Shown here in pieces: positions 47,673 to 60,354 of a stretch of 64,000 bases of DNA. A program made the translations under genes and the position numbers. Where the stretch lies: the NCBI RefSeq assembly GCF_000346465.2, contig NC_034011.1, forward strand, positions 5,112,440-5,176,439, read 5' to 3'. The notes under the pieces were generated by a model. That model saw only the letters and a list, made by a program, of their open reading frames with translations. It was not told the origin of the DNA and searched no databases. Numbering within the stretch: the stretch's first letter is position 1; each line of letters begins with the position of its first letter. Source of the stretch: Prunus persica (Eukaryota; Streptophyta; Magnoliopsida; Rosales; Rosaceae).

Positions 47673-50600
47673 TCATGGTTGAGCCTTCCAAGCTGATGAA
47701 ATGTCAGCTACAGCTTCACCGACTGTAAGATAGACTCCATTCAATCCGAACGACTCCAAAGTTTTTGATTGTTGTAGCTTTTCCATCACAGTTCCCACAG
47801 GATTTGCCAACACAAGCTAGGAGAGTAGTAACAAGCACCCATAAGAACAAGATATGAAAAATGGCTACACTAACTCACTGGAATTTCAGAACTCAAGGTA
47901 AAACTTGGATAGTTCTTACCTGAAGTGATCTTTTATCCAGCATCTTTCTGAGTTCAAACATCATGTCGGTACCACTAGTGTCTATGGCTGTCACAGCTGA
48001 GAAGAAGATGTAAAACTGTGAGCAAGACGCACAAAAACGCATTTGCAACCACATTGTTACATAACTGAGACAAGACTAACCAAAAAAATTCATAAACAAC
48101 TTACCTGTCATGTCCAAAATTATACATTTTAAAGTGCTCTCATTGCTTGCTTTGATCCTCTCTTCTTCCTCCCGAACCCATCTTAATATCCTGTACGTAG
48201 CAAAATTCATAAATCAGATAACCCTAGCAAGAAGATGCTGCTCATACCCGTACTATTTCCTTCGAAACTCGGCCAGACATAATACGGTTTAGATAGAATA
48301 GTGAGTGCAAACATGTGAACTGACCTTTCTTGTAGGTAAGTTGTATTTGCAAAGTAGATGGGTGCCTCAATCGCTAGTATGAGAAAAGAAGGGATCCTTA
48401 AAGCTTCTCTGTATCTATTGAGACTATGGAATGTTTGTGTTCTTGGAATATTTCCTAGAACCATAGTGTTTGGCCTGGTGACATGAAGCAATATCTTGAA
48501 AATTGATACCCCAACCTGAATTGTACAGTCAAGATTTTAGAGACTGAAAGTAGGATAGGAAAACATCGTATACGAAAAGGAAAACCTGATATAGACAATA
48601 ATCTAGGATGATATGATGATAAAAATCTAGGGTTTTTTGGTTGCCTGAACCCTTGAAACACAAATGCAAGAAAGCTTGAAATTAGGAAATCTATCTTACC
48701 GCAATTGCAAGACCAAGTGGGACGGAAATGAAGAGAACGCCGAAGAAGGAGCACATGCACGCCAAGAAGTCGAGTTTGTCAACTTTCCACAACCGGTATG
48801 CAGCTTGGTAGTCGATCAGTCCGCTCACAGCGGTGATGATGATGGCTGCCAAGATAACATTGGGGGTGTAGTAGAACAGTGGCATCAGAAACAGCAGAGT
48901 CACAAGCACAGCTGATGCCATGATAATGTTTGAAACTACTGTTTTTGCTCCAGCATTGTAGTTTACTGCAGATCTAGAGAATGAACCTGAAAGTAAAGAA
49001 AACATGGTTTTAGTTGTTGCTTTGCACTGCATTGCTTTAAGGTCAAATAAGATTAGGAGGATCTTCACCTGTGGTAACATAGCATGAAGAGCAAGAACCA
49101 CAGATGTTCATGAGCCCAATAGCCATCATTTCTTTGTTTCCATCAACTTGGTAGTTTTTAAGAGCTGCAAATGTTCTTCCTACAGCAACCCCTTCCTAAA
49201 AAATGTAAGAAAGATGTGCTTGATTAATAACCCAGATTAGCAAAAGTCTTGAAGTTTTGAAAGCTCCAAAAATTTGTGTCTTACTGTGAGAGACAAGATC
49301 CCAGTTATGATGCCAGTTTTGATAGCAAGAGCAAGGAAAGGGCCGTTGAAATATAGCATGTTTGATGAAGGTGGGTTAAGACCCTTCGGCAAATGGCCAA
49401 TCTGTTACATATAGACATTCAATTTAGACAGAAGAAAACAGGTTTAGAATATCACTAAAATCACCAAAGTTAGAGGTGAGTTCTTACAACTGAGATGTGA
49501 GGATTTTTTGAACTGAGGAAGAAGACTAGAACTGTGGAAATGATAACTGATGTTAATGGAGCAGCCGCTGCAACCCAAAAGAGTTTTGGTTTTGTTTTGC
49601 TCTGTAGCCAAATAAAAATAATTAGAAAAATTATAATTTAATGAGGATGACAAATTCTTGTAAACTGATATAGTTCTTACAATATGTCTTGTTGTGAATA
49701 GAAACACCAGGAAGATGAAGCCCATTACAATGGTTTGCCATGACCACTGCACACATCAAACCAATAATTTTATTAATAACAATTACAAAAAATAAGGACT
49801 CGTTTGAAAGTACTTTCTTATAAAGCGATTTACACAGTGAGACTTTTATTTGGGAATTTTTTTTGGGATGCATCTCTTCAAATGTACAAAATTGACCTCA
49901 AATTTTCCAACTAATGCATTTGGAAATTGGAGACATAAAGTAAGCAAGTGACAGATTCTCCAATTATAAAACAGAAAAGGGTGGGCACCTGCTTGGTTAC
50001 AATAAAGCGCCATCTATATATACCTACCAATTCTATATGATATGATATATATTTGAAACCTTTTGATAGCAATGAGAAAGTATATATCCTTTCGTTAGAA
50101 AAACTCAAAGTAATCTTTTTTTCCTCAAAGCATTAATAAGAGTGCCAACAAATAGGACCTTCATTGATTTTTATTCCATGATGTTGTTGTTGTTGCCCAT
50201 AAGGGTTGGTGTTAATTATAATAAAATATAAAAGAGAAAAGAACAAGTTGATTGCTTTTGCTAAAGCAAGTTACCTCTCCTCTGTGGTTGAAAATGGAGG
50301 ACATGACAGAAAAGAATTGCATTTTGGTGGTGAAGTGGACAATTCCAAGCAACCCTTTCAGCTGTTGCAAGATCACAATGACTGAAGCACCCGCCATGAA
50401 CCCAATCAGAGTTGCCTTTGAGAGAAAATCGATTATAAACCCTAACCTGTAAGATCATCCACAAAAAAATGTTAGGCATCCCCGGTGCAATGCGTCCGGC
50501 TCTAGTACAACAGTAGTGGTGTCAGCCGTTATGTAACGGCTTCCACATATTCTTTATTAGAGCCGGACACAGTTTTAGACTTATTTTGTTCAATAAAAGG

Positions 50601-51347
50601 TAGTTTTAAATTTTATTAAAAAAACAGTGAAGGGCTGGTAGTAAAAGCTGTTGGGTAAGTTGTGAGTATCATTTTCTCAAACTGAATACCTTAGCAGACC
50701 CAGAGAAGCCTGGAAAAGGCCAGCAAAACAGGTGGCTGTGAAAGCCAATTTGAGATAAAGAATTGGCTCCTCAGTGCTAGAAACAGCCTCACTTAACATT
50801 GATCCCATAACTAAAGAAGCTATTGAAACTGGGCCAACAGCAAGATGCCTAGAACTCCCCAGCACAGAATATATCAGGGGAGGCACAAAGCTCGAGTCTG
50901 CATGAATCCCAAATAATAATAAAAAAGAAACAATTAGGGCTAATTAATCAATTAATTATATGTCAATTCATCTAAAATAGAGGTTAATTAAGTATGATGT
51001 AGGTACTAACATAGCCCAACAATTGGAGGCAAACTTGCAAGCTTTGCATAACTGATGCCCTGCAATATCAGAGAACAGAGGTCTAAATCAGATCACCAAA
51101 ACTATGAGTTGTCTTTTAATTTGTAGTTATCCGAAACCAACATTACCATATTGGAATTTGGAAAGAAATTAAGTACCAGTCAAATGAATGAAGGTTAAAA
51201 ACAAAAATCATATGCACTTTAATATAATATAGTGACATACAAACCACCTCTTAATTAATGACATACAAACAATATGCAGAGCACACAACCTGACTTCTTT
51301 TGTCCATTGAATTGCAGTAAATGACAAAACACCATTACCATATGAGG

Positions 51348-51381
<34 letters not shown>

Positions 51382-51729
51382 CATGACTTGTGTAGATACC
51401 TGAGGAATTGCAAGGCTGGCAATAGTGAGGCCAGAGATGATATCAGACTTGAGAAGCTTGACATTATACTCAGGGCCCCACTGGAAGATGGGGAAGAAGA
51501 ACTGAAGACCCAGAAGAAGTTTTGTGAACCAAGTCTGGTTCTTGAATCTGTGAAGTGGGTTATCTGGGAAAAAGATCTCACCAAGCCTGTGCTTGAGTTT
51601 TTGCAAGGTGGTCTGTTTTGGAGGGAGGCAAACACTGTGAATTTCAAGGGGTGGCATTGCCTCTGTTGGGATTCTGATTGTGGTTTCATGGTAAGGAAGG
51701 TCTTCCACTCTGTTAGAGTTTATCCCCAT
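47673..51729 (-). CDS. SULTR3;3: group 3 sulfate-transporter-family protein (SULTR3;3-like)
   Basis: Thirteen exons on the minus strand join in frame to 655 residues: 51729-51400, 51059-51011, 50897-50690, 50446-50275, 49746-49681, 49601-49488, 49401-49285, 49195-49069, 48986-48700, 48515-48325, 48190-48105, 47996-47920 and 47816-47673. The N-terminus is soluble. The SLC26/SulP transport domain starts [19 protein letters not shown] and includes [40 protein letters not shown] and [16 protein letters not shown], with 10-12 hydrophobic segments. A C-terminal STAS domain (about 525-645) carries [18 protein letters not shown]. Group 3 members work at plastid or plasma membranes; some carry sulfate and others phosphate, and SULTR3;3 specifically is the closest by eye. 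All introns are GT-AG. Confidence 0.95.
51353..51379. repeat. (GA)n microsatellite in SULTR3 intron 1
   Basis: About 13 AG units lie just after the exon 1 donor on the transcribed strand as CT repeats. Confidence 0.9.
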
Positions 51730-52228
51730 CTCTGAAATTTTTATAAAGATCACCCCCTCAAAGTTCACACAAAAAAGGCCACCTTGAAGTTTTGAAGTTG
51801 AAATAAAATGACAGTGTGAGTTCGTATTTATAGAGCTTCGGAAATGGGAAAGGCACGAACGGAGTAGAGAGAGGGTGGCAAGTGTCAGGAGGATGGTAGT
51901 TATCATACAGTTGTTGTTTTCCTGCCTGAGGACAGTTTGGTCATTTTATTTGTGTTAGTGTTTTTTTTTCTTTGGGTGTTTGAGTTTAAAATAGAGACAT
52001 TTAGTTATACAACCATTTTTAGCTGATATAGATAAATTTAGCTGATATAGATAAATTCTACAACATTTAATTTCTACTAGCCTCTTTTACATCTGCAAGA
52101 GGTTTGTTTTTTTTAAATTTAAATTTATTTTAGAATTAAAAAAATAATGGGTAGTTGTGTTCCATAAAAATAGGACCCATTATCTGATTTTTCTTTTAAT
52201 TTTAATTTTTTTAGTATGAAAAAGTGTG

Positions 52229-54648
52229 TGACAGGACCCGCTCCGAATTTTCCGAAACCCGCGACGAATCCTGTGGAAATTCCCAACATCACCTCGATGT
52301 CGGGCCCACTTCTAAAACAATATCATTTTTCCAAAAAAAAAAAAGGAATAAGTACACGAGACTTTCTACCAAAATTTCGGTAGAGTCTTCCCTGTAAGTT
52401 GAACATTCTCCAAATTTCAACCTGCACAAAATTCACAATTTATATCCCAACAAGCAGCATGCACAATATAACTTCATGCAATTCACATAAACGGCCTTCG
52501 GCCTTCCGATAATTCGAAGCAAACCACCAAACACGCTATCAAGTCCATTAATACCTGAAACAAGGCAAACAATAAATTCAATCATACTTAAGAATGTCAA
52601 AGCAATCCACTACATTTAATTTTTTCAACATCCAACATATGAGGTTTTAACCTCCTAACACAAACACATCTCGTTCTCACTCAAATAGCAGGACCAACGA
52701 CAAGGTCCGCATCATACTCAATAATACACAAGTAAAGTTTAACCCGTAGCTGCACCTAGGCATTACCCTAGGCTGCCTACGTATCCTCATTGAGGGATCA
52801 AGCCACACGTAATTCTTCCATACAAATTTCCAAATCCATCAACATGCAATCAATTACAGAAATTCCAAACAAAATCATTTTCAAACATCATTCGTTCCCA
52901 GCTCAGTATAATAATCCTTAATTCATCTCTCTATTAACCATATAATTTTCCCATACGCCGAAAATTCCAACGCCACGTATAGGGTCTGTCATCACATCGG
53001 AAAATTCTACGCTACGTGTGACCTAACCATCATATCATCTCCCCATACGTCGGAAATTCCAACGCCACGTATGAGGTCTGTCATCCCGCTGGAAAATCCT
53101 ACGCCACGAGTGACCTGACAATCATATAATCTCCCCATACGTCGAAAATTCCAACGCCACATATGGGGTCTATCCCAACGCCGGAAAATCCTATGCCACG
53201 CGAGACTTAACAATCACATAATCTCCCCATACGCCGAAAATTCCAATGCCACGTATGAGGTCTGTCATCAAGCCGGAAAATCCTACGCTACGTGTGACCT
53301 AACCATCATATCATCTCCCTATACGCTAGAAATTCCAACGCCACGTATGGGGTCTGTATCAAAGCCGAAAAGTCCTACGCCACGTGAGACCTCAAAATCA
53401 TAGGATGGTACTTACAGTGTAATCAAAATCCGGGGAGGTACATAGGGTAGTGCGTATAGCACTTCAAACTGACATTCTAAACTCTTTTTATAAAAATATA
53501 TATTAAGTTCTAAAGTTGTATAAGCCTCAACCACAATCTAGCATCCGATAATCCCCGAATTCAAAACAAGAAATTAATTTCCTAATCCTACATAATCAAC
53601 AAAACTCAACAACGCTCAAGACCTGTCACTATGGTCATTATAATCCTCCTAGGAAGGTAAAACTACCTTGGAAGACTCACAGTCAACCAAGGGTCAAACT
53701 ACCCAAACTTGGTCAAACGGGCCCACGGGGCCCACGACCTCCAAATTCCGATCTGAAAGTTCCTATAGGTTCCACAAGGTTTAGGATATACATTCTACAA
53801 GTTTGGTTCGGATCGGACGGTTGAATCGCTCACGATCGCACGATTTGACGATTATTATAAACATAAACTTTAAGTTATTAAATCGGAACATTCGGGGTCC
53901 CGATTCACGATCCGTGAATTCCTACACGATCCTAGAAATGCTTAGATTAACATATAAAAAATTCAAGACCATCCAACGGTCCAAACCTAGCGAACCCGGA
54001 TAACGCGCAATATGCGATATCCGTTCGAGACTCAAACGGTATCCAAATGGAAATCCAAGCACACCTACGCATTCAAGACAACAAGCGGATCGCATTAGGA
54101 CATAATGCCCCTTTTCTACTGTGCCCACGTGCCGCCACACGTACCTGTAGCGCGTGGGTGTCCAAAGCAATTAGACATCACAGGAAATTCTCAAAATCAC
54201 GGCTCAAGGTTCCTACCCTAGGTATAACACACTATTTGGAACAACTTTTATTCTACCCCAAACACGGACCGGAAGTAGCTGGAATCGCGATCCCAAAACC
54301 GGCAGAAATCCAATTCGAAAATCAAGCTACCTACGCTCAAAATCAATGCAATCCTAGTCAACCATCAGCTAGATTATGAAGAATGAATGAATTTTCATAC
54401 CTTAATGGCCAACAATGGCGGCCAGAGGAGAGAGATTGGAGTCGGCGAAGTTTTGAACTAAAATCGGCCTAAAATCACCTTTTTTCGACCGCTGAAGCGG
54501 CGGCCGATGTCGGGGAAGGGCCGGGTCGTGACGCTGGGGCTGAGCCGGTCCTTTTGGCACCAGTCCTATCTGCAGCCGTGGCTGGTGGCCGGAGATTCGA
54601 AGAGAGAGAGGGGCTGCCGTCACGAGGAGAGGAGAGAGAGGGCGCGCG

Positions 54649-54692
<44 letters not shown>

Positions 54693-54970
54693 GGGCTTTT
54701 CTGACTTTTATCAAACCCTTTTCGTAATATTTACGATTATGCCACTGATGGTATTTTGATCGTATCTCTCTCGTTACAACTCCGATTCGAGCCCATTACG
54801 TGTCTACGGACTCATCTCGTCGTGCTTTACGCAACAGTATAGTCAGAATTTCCAAATTCTTTCCCGGTCAAAAAGTTAACTTTAAACCTTATAAAATATT
54901 CTAGGGGCAAAATGGTATTTTCTCTGAATAAATTAGTATTTACTAATTTATTTAGGACCGGGTCGTTATA
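52229..54970 (-). mobile_element. solo LTR, 2742 bp, nested in the Helitron
   Basis: The insertion is flanked by GTGTG (52224-52228 and 54971-54975). Outside it, the Helitron sequence continues as in copies 1 and 3. On the minus strand it starts TATAACGACCCGGTCC and ends GGGTCCTGTCA. The expected TG start has changed to TA; the CA end is kept. No pol sequence is present, so this is a solo LTR, probably of a Ty3/gypsy element. It contains a tandem-repeat tract (52950-53400) and a (GA)n run (about 54645-54689). Confidence 0.78.
52955..53400. repeat. ~45/90-bp tandem repeats inside the solo LTR
   Basis: The word pair CCATACG(C/T)CG...AATTCCAACGCCACGTATG(A/G)GGTCTGT and GAAAATCCTACGCCACG(T)GTGACC alternates about five times with a period of about 92 bp. 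The two half-units are related (A/CGCCACGT-core). The order is regular, so the tract grew by unequal exchange. Confidence 0.8.
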
Positions 54971-55119
54971 GTGTGAATTTACCATATTATCCTCATTTAA
55001 TTAATAATTTCAATTCTTAATGTTTACATTAACCAAAGCATTTTCTGGTATTTTGAATGTTTCACCATTCTCTGCCTTTTGCTTTATATATATAGATAAA
55101 CAAACCAAAAAAAACCTAA

Positions 55120-55960
55120 GAAATGACAGATGACCCCATTGAATTTAATTTTAATTATTAAATTACTTTGATGCCCTATTAAGTGTTTTGCGTTTTTTTA
55201 TGAGGTTTTGGAGTTGAGCTTGTTTTAAGAAATCGATAGCAGGTTTGTAATTTATAGGAAGTTCAAAGCCTCTTTGTTATATTGTAAATGAGCTTTGGGT
55301 GTGTTTATAAAGTCCATTTCATGTATTTATAAATAATAATAATAAAAAATTGGGCCCTTATACTGGGTATAATAGTGAATCTCCCTTAAAAATAAAGGTC
55401 AAACTTCTCACCAAAAGCAAAAAAAGTTCACACTCAAAAAATTAGTCTTAGTCTAATGGGATATTAGTTAGATTGACCCAAGTTTTTGGTGTGATTCTAA
55501 GTGATTATGAATTCAAGCCCTCATTGTACTCGTGTGTGTGAGTTTCCCCTCTCATTCTTACTAACTTTGGCAACAAAAAAAAAAGGTCTCCAAAAAAAAA
55601 ACTTAGAATAAAAGAAATTTTAAAAAAAAGTTACACTAGAAAAATTAAATTTCAATGAAAACTTTTAGTGGAATAATTTTTTTAATTTTTTATAAAAAGG
55701 TCACGTTCTGAAAAATTATTATCGATTATCACTTTTAATGGAATATCAAAGTTAAAAAAAAAAAAAAAAAATCACATTCGAGGTACTATGATTATTTTAT
55801 TTTGAGGAAAATATTGTGCTCGCTTATTTATTTTAGCGTAGTTAAATTACTATTAAAAATTCCAAAAAAAAAAGAAAAGGAAGAATACTACAAATTTTTC
55901 AGTTTAATTGGATATTAATACATAAGAGGTAAGAACATGAAATTATCAACTAGATATTAA
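55120..55960. other. intergenic, AT-rich
   Basis: Poly-A and AT-rich sequence with no gene. Runs of A at 55570, 55756 and 55864 make short frames meaningless. Confidence 0.5.
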
Positions 55961-55966
55961 TTTATA

Positions 55967-56148
55967 CAGTCTTGATCTCTTGGACTATAAGGGTTCAAGA
56001 GATTTGTAGTCACTCACCGTTGGATGTAAATTCAATGGTTTACTCACTCTTGCACTCATTTTAAGAAACTTTTTGAACCACTGGATTAATATCCAACAGT
56101 GGGTGACCACAATCTCTTGGACTTCTGTAGTCCAAGAGATCGGGACTG
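55967..56148. mobile_element. MITE, 182 bp (family M, copy 1)
   Basis: The left end CAGTCTTGATCTCTTGGACT and the complement of the right end, CAGTCCCGATCTCTTGGACT, are inverted copies over about 70 bp. Flanks TTAATTTATA and TTAATATATA agree at 9 of 10 positions, which would fit a 9-10 bp target duplication. A second copy is at 59958-60140. Confidence 0.75.
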
Positions 56149-56225
56149 TTAATATATATATATATATATATACACACGCCATTTGGCACAAGCTCAACAT
56201 GTACCAATTAGTTTTCTTTTTTCTT

Positions 56226-56457
56226 TATTATTTTATTTTTAGAATTAAGAAAAGATAACATGAATAGTTGTGTTCCTTAAAAGTAGCCTATTATCTGATT
56301 TTGTTTTTAATTTTAATTTTTTAATATAAAAAATATGGATTTACCATATTATCTTCATTTAATTAATATTTTCAATTCTTAATATTTGAATTAACCAAGG
56401 GCATTTTCTGGTATTTTGAATGTTTCACATTTCTCTGCCTTTTGCTTTATATATAGA
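56226..56457 (-). mobile_element. Helitron-like short element, copy 3
   Basis: The minus strand begins TCTATATATAAAGCAAAAGG and carries the shared body (CATTCAAAATACCAGAAAAT). The other end has lost the hairpin; CTAAT near 56200 is a possible CTRR end but is not supported. It is homologous to copies 1 and 2. Confidence 0.65.
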
Positions 56458-57506
56458 AGATATATATATTAAAAGAACGAAGATTCTCTCTTCTTCTTTT
56501 TTAATTGCAGAAACGTGGAAATATATTGACTTAAAACACATCAAATGATTTAACTAAACAGTGAGCAACTTATTACATGCTCTAATAACATAATTACATG
56601 AAAGTCCATGGGTCAATATCTTGTTCCTTAAAATTAGAAATAAGATTTTTTTTTATTATTAAAAGAAATTATTTAGTTGAAGACAAAAATTCAATAAATA
56701 TGAAGAACATATTGCATTTCTTATGAATGCCAATTTATTTTATTATATCTGTTTTGTAATTAAAAATCAGCAAAATTTATTATCATTTATTTTCTGAAAG
56801 TAAGCCAAATGTGGCCAATTATCGTAAAGCAGATAAACATTACTCTATTTGTCCTCCTTCGTACCCTACCTCACTAAAATCTATGAAGTTTCAAATTGTT
56901 TTCACAAAATCCACTCTATTATTTTTTGGTCCCAAATTGGTGATGTCATAAAAAAATAATCCAAATGATAAATTTAACCTCAAAGATTAAATTACACTCA
57001 GACCCTTGAGGTTTACTCGTATTTTCACATAACCATCTCTTAAAGCGGACGAAAGCCGCACTAAAACTATTAGCGCACATCACCACAATTAACCATAAGC
57101 TCAAACAAAGCCTACAAACCCAATATAAATCCATAAAACAACCCATGAGCCTAAACGAACCCTACCACCACCACTTGAAGAAGCTCTGTCGCGGCCACAC
57201 ACCACCACCACATCTGTAACATATATGGGGAAAATATGACTTCTAGCGATCTACCTGCACATAAGAGTGAACAAATAAACGAAAACAACAACCATGTCAA
57301 AGAACAATTGGGTGATTTGCCGCAACCTCTGACGATGTAGAATAAAATTTAGGAAAATTTGATTGAGAACATAGACTAAAAAGAGTGATGGTGAACTTCA
57401 ATCTAAGCATGGCTTATAAAAAAAAAAATACCACAAGGGGCTTTTTATTCAAAATGCCACAGTGGACTTATTCACTAACCTAAAAGGAATAGACGAGAAG
57501 AGAGGA

Positions 57507-57528
57507 GGGAGGGGAGGGAGAGGAGGGG
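57507..57528 (+). other. potential G-quadruplex
   Basis: Runs GGG, GGGG, GGG and GGGG are separated by 1, 1 and 6 bases, which fits the G3+N1-7 rule. It lies in a purine tract followed by a pyrimidine tract (57537-57552). Confidence 0.5.
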
Positions 57529-57744
57529 CAATGACGCTTCTTCTCCTCCCCCCTCTATGAAGTTTTTCTTTAGGACTCCCGAAAGGAGAGAACGGCTAGA
57601 ATTTAATTATTAGAAAGGGAAAGAAGTTAGATAGATATTGTTGTATTACCGTCAATTAATTGAAGCCTTTAGATTGTGATACTTTTCACAACAAATGAAA
57701 TTGATTAAATATCATTCTTCGAAAATATTTCTAAATCTAATTTT

Positions 57745-58310
57745 TGTGTGTGTTTTTTTTTGTACCGTAGCTGAACTTTCCACACCAGTTAAGTATGAAT
57801 CGGCGGTTGAGACCGATTCATCACAAAGCATAGCCGCCGTCCCCCCACCCCCCTCCCCGCGCGCGCGATTAGCAAGTGCTCCTGGAAGCTCCTTGGACAT
57901 ACAATTGGTGCACCGTGCCGATTATGCGGGACGAACTCGAAACCCCTCTCCCCACTTTGAAATTTTGCGGAGACTCGTGTCGACCTCAAAGGGCACTCCC
58001 ACGAGTCTCACATCAAAACTAAGTACTAAGAGCATACCAAGTACTCTCTATAAATAAGGCCCCTTGCCCTAGACAAAGGGTAAGACTTTCAGCTTGATTC
58101 TCATGCCCTAGTATTTGTAAAACAACAAAGCTCTTCCTCAAACTTACTTTAGCATCGGAGAGTTTTCGGCTGGTACCACACTGGGGCTCTAGACCTCATC
58201 CGTTGCTTCTCTTCTTAGCCCATGTCTAAGCATCGCATCCCGAGGAAGAACGTGCTCGCACCAAGGGCTCACTCAGTCCTTAAATCGCCCATTTCATCTG
58301 TAAGTTGCAT
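57745..58310 (+). mobile_element. LTR fragment, probably Ty3/gypsy Tat-type
   Basis: A TATA box CTCTATAAATAAGGC lies at 58046-58060. Downstream is CTTACTTTAGCATCGGAGAG followed by a TTTTCGGCTGGTACCACACT stretch. This combination (TATA, then GA(G/C)-type AGCRTCGGAG) is common in LTRs of plant Tat/Athila gypsy elements. The edges and a target duplication could not be fixed. A plus ORF of 120 codons (57695-58057) crosses it and is not protein-like: it is Pro/Ser-rich by composition only. C runs lie at 57841-57858. Confidence 0.55.
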
Positions 58311-58319
58311 CTATCTCTA

Positions 58320-59950
58320 TTTGTTTAGTTTTAGGGCAAACATTTTTGTTCTATTGTTTGTGATATAAAAGTGGATTTTCAAATTATTTCTCACTTTCTC
58401 AACAACCAAAGATTGACACAATCTTCCCCATAATTTTAATCCCCTTAAAAAACTTAAAAGGAACGTTTCCTTTGTTTTTTAGGTTCTTACCAAGATTAGC
58501 AATATATTTTAAAAAGAAAAAAGAAAGATGACATTGTTTATTAGTATGTAAAATAGGGATATTACTATGCTAAACAATATCATTTTAGCTTCGTGAGATT
58601 TTTATTTTTATTTTTTAACAAATTATGTCACGTCCTTTTGCAATTAAGGGGTTCTTTAAAAGCATGTTAAAACCTCATGGAGTCTTATTGTAATTTCTCA
58701 AACCACAGGGGGTTAAGTGAAAGCACGATCAATTTCAAAAGGTGCCCATATAATTAATTCTAAGGATAAATTTGTCATTTGAAGATTTTTTTTTTAAACG
58801 ATGTGAGAATTTTTTAACTAGACGAGTTTTATGAAAACAACTTGAAATCTTAGAGGATGTTAATGTAATTTCTGAAATTTAAGGAGATATTGTGAAAACA
58901 TGAAAAATATTAGAGGGTGTCAATTCAAATTTTATGAGTACATAATTTTTCTTTTTAATAGCTCATATTAACATTTGGTTTATAACGCAAAAGGTTTTCA
59001 TGCTTAAATGACTTGAACGTCAGGTTTATGATTCCCTCCCGCAACTAAATTTGGCAGCTGTCCAATTTGTTTGGCCACTCCACCTCATGCCAAATTTGAG
59101 ATTCGGTTCATGATGTAGATGAATTCAACTTTTCTTGCTTGGTAGGAGTTCCTCAGTCGGTATGGTGGTTCTAATCTAACTTTTTAAGCTCCCATTAATT
59201 ATCTTCTTAATATAAATTTCAAATCCTAAATTTTAATGTTGAAATTCAAACTTGGATGCAAAGGGGCGGACGCACTGTCTTGACCAACTTGCTAACCATA
59301 TTTGCAAATCAAACGAGTCCACCCAATTGATGCTAAAGTTACACAAGTTCAGAGTGATTCCAAATTTCCATTCCAACTTTTTTTTTTCAATGCACCTTTT
59401 TTTCCCTCTCTACTTTCCTCTCTACTTTTCATATAGTTTATTCACTTTCTTTTTTACTTATAGCGTTACATCAACATTCAACAATCAACGATATATCTTA
59501 TTTCACGTCCTCCTCTACCTTTCTCTACACTTTTTTCTATTTTCTTCAATCTTTACTTACATTATAATGTAACATCAACATTCAACGATATAAAGATGTT
59601 GAAACAACACCATTAAGTCAACATATAGTAACTCAATTATACACACCTTTATCAAAGTTTCTTATATTATTAGACGGTGACGGAGCCACATGCAGATTTG
59701 TACTGCTTTACATCTGGTTTTTTGTTAATTAAAGATTTTTTTAGTAATTCATAGAAGAATTTGCAAAAGATTCATGTAATGGCTCCCCAACCAAGCTATT
59801 GACACTCTTGATGATTCCTCTAGAATTTGTACCAATTTACTCACACGAACATTTTTTTAACTTCTGTTAAGGAGAGGGAATAATTGATAAGGATGTCAAT
59901 ACCACAAATGCAAAAAGTGATTAAGCCTAAAAAAGTCCAATTAAGAAATC
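58320..59950. other. intergenic, no gene seen
   Basis: AT-rich repeats of uncertain type. The region 58690-58940 repeats the theme AACTTGAAATCTTAGAGG / TGAAAATATTAGAGGGTGTC, suggesting worn dispersed repeats. No exon or RNA gene. Confidence 0.45.
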
Positions 59951-59957
59951 AATTTAA

Positions 59958-60140
59958 TGAACTTGATCTCTTGGACTATAGGAGTCCAAGAGATTTGTGA
60001 TCACTCACCGTTGAATGTAAATTCAACGGTTCACTCACTCTTGCACTCCTTTTAAAAAACCTTTTTAAACCACTGGATTAATATCCAACAATAGGTGACC
60101 AGAATCTCTTGAATTCTTGTGGTCCAAGAGATAGAGACTG
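59958..60140. mobile_element. MITE family M, copy 2
   Basis: This is about 85-90% identical by eye to 55967-56148, with the same end words (CTTGATCTCTTGGACTATAG and its inverted partner) and the same middle (CACTGGATTAATATCCAACA). Its outermost bases are worn and the target duplication is not visible. Confidence 0.75.
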
Positions 60141-60354
60141 ATGCTATAAAAAATGGAGACGAAGAGTTAATGCAGTGTACAACTATTCACTTAATTACCG
60201 CACCAAGGGATAAGGGAAATAAAATAAAGTCATTACTCTACTGAATCTACTCAAGAGATGCAAAAAATGATCACCACTCATTGGAATCCACTTAAACAAT
60301 AAAAGTACTTAAAAATATGAAATTCAATTTTTTTAAATAAGCCAAAGGTTCAAT

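Larger units (their letters stand above)
52077..55096 (-). mobile_element. small non-autonomous Helitron (copy 2), split by a solo LTR
   Basis: Read on the minus strand, the element starts TCTATATATATAAAGCAAAA after a host A (55097). It ends with a hairpin (CCTCTT...AAGAGG) directly followed by CTAG and a host T (52076). TC start, hairpin, CTAG end and insertion between A and T are all Helitron hallmarks. Without the LTR inserted at 52229-54970 the element is 273 bp. No RepHel coding sequence, so it relied on an autonomous partner. Confidence 0.82.

Noticed and set aside
57695..58057. Plus ORF of 120 codons with a hydrophobic start (signal-peptide-like)
   Set aside because: The hydrophobic start lies in AT-rich DNA and the rest crosses an LTR with its TATA box. 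It is probably fortuitous.
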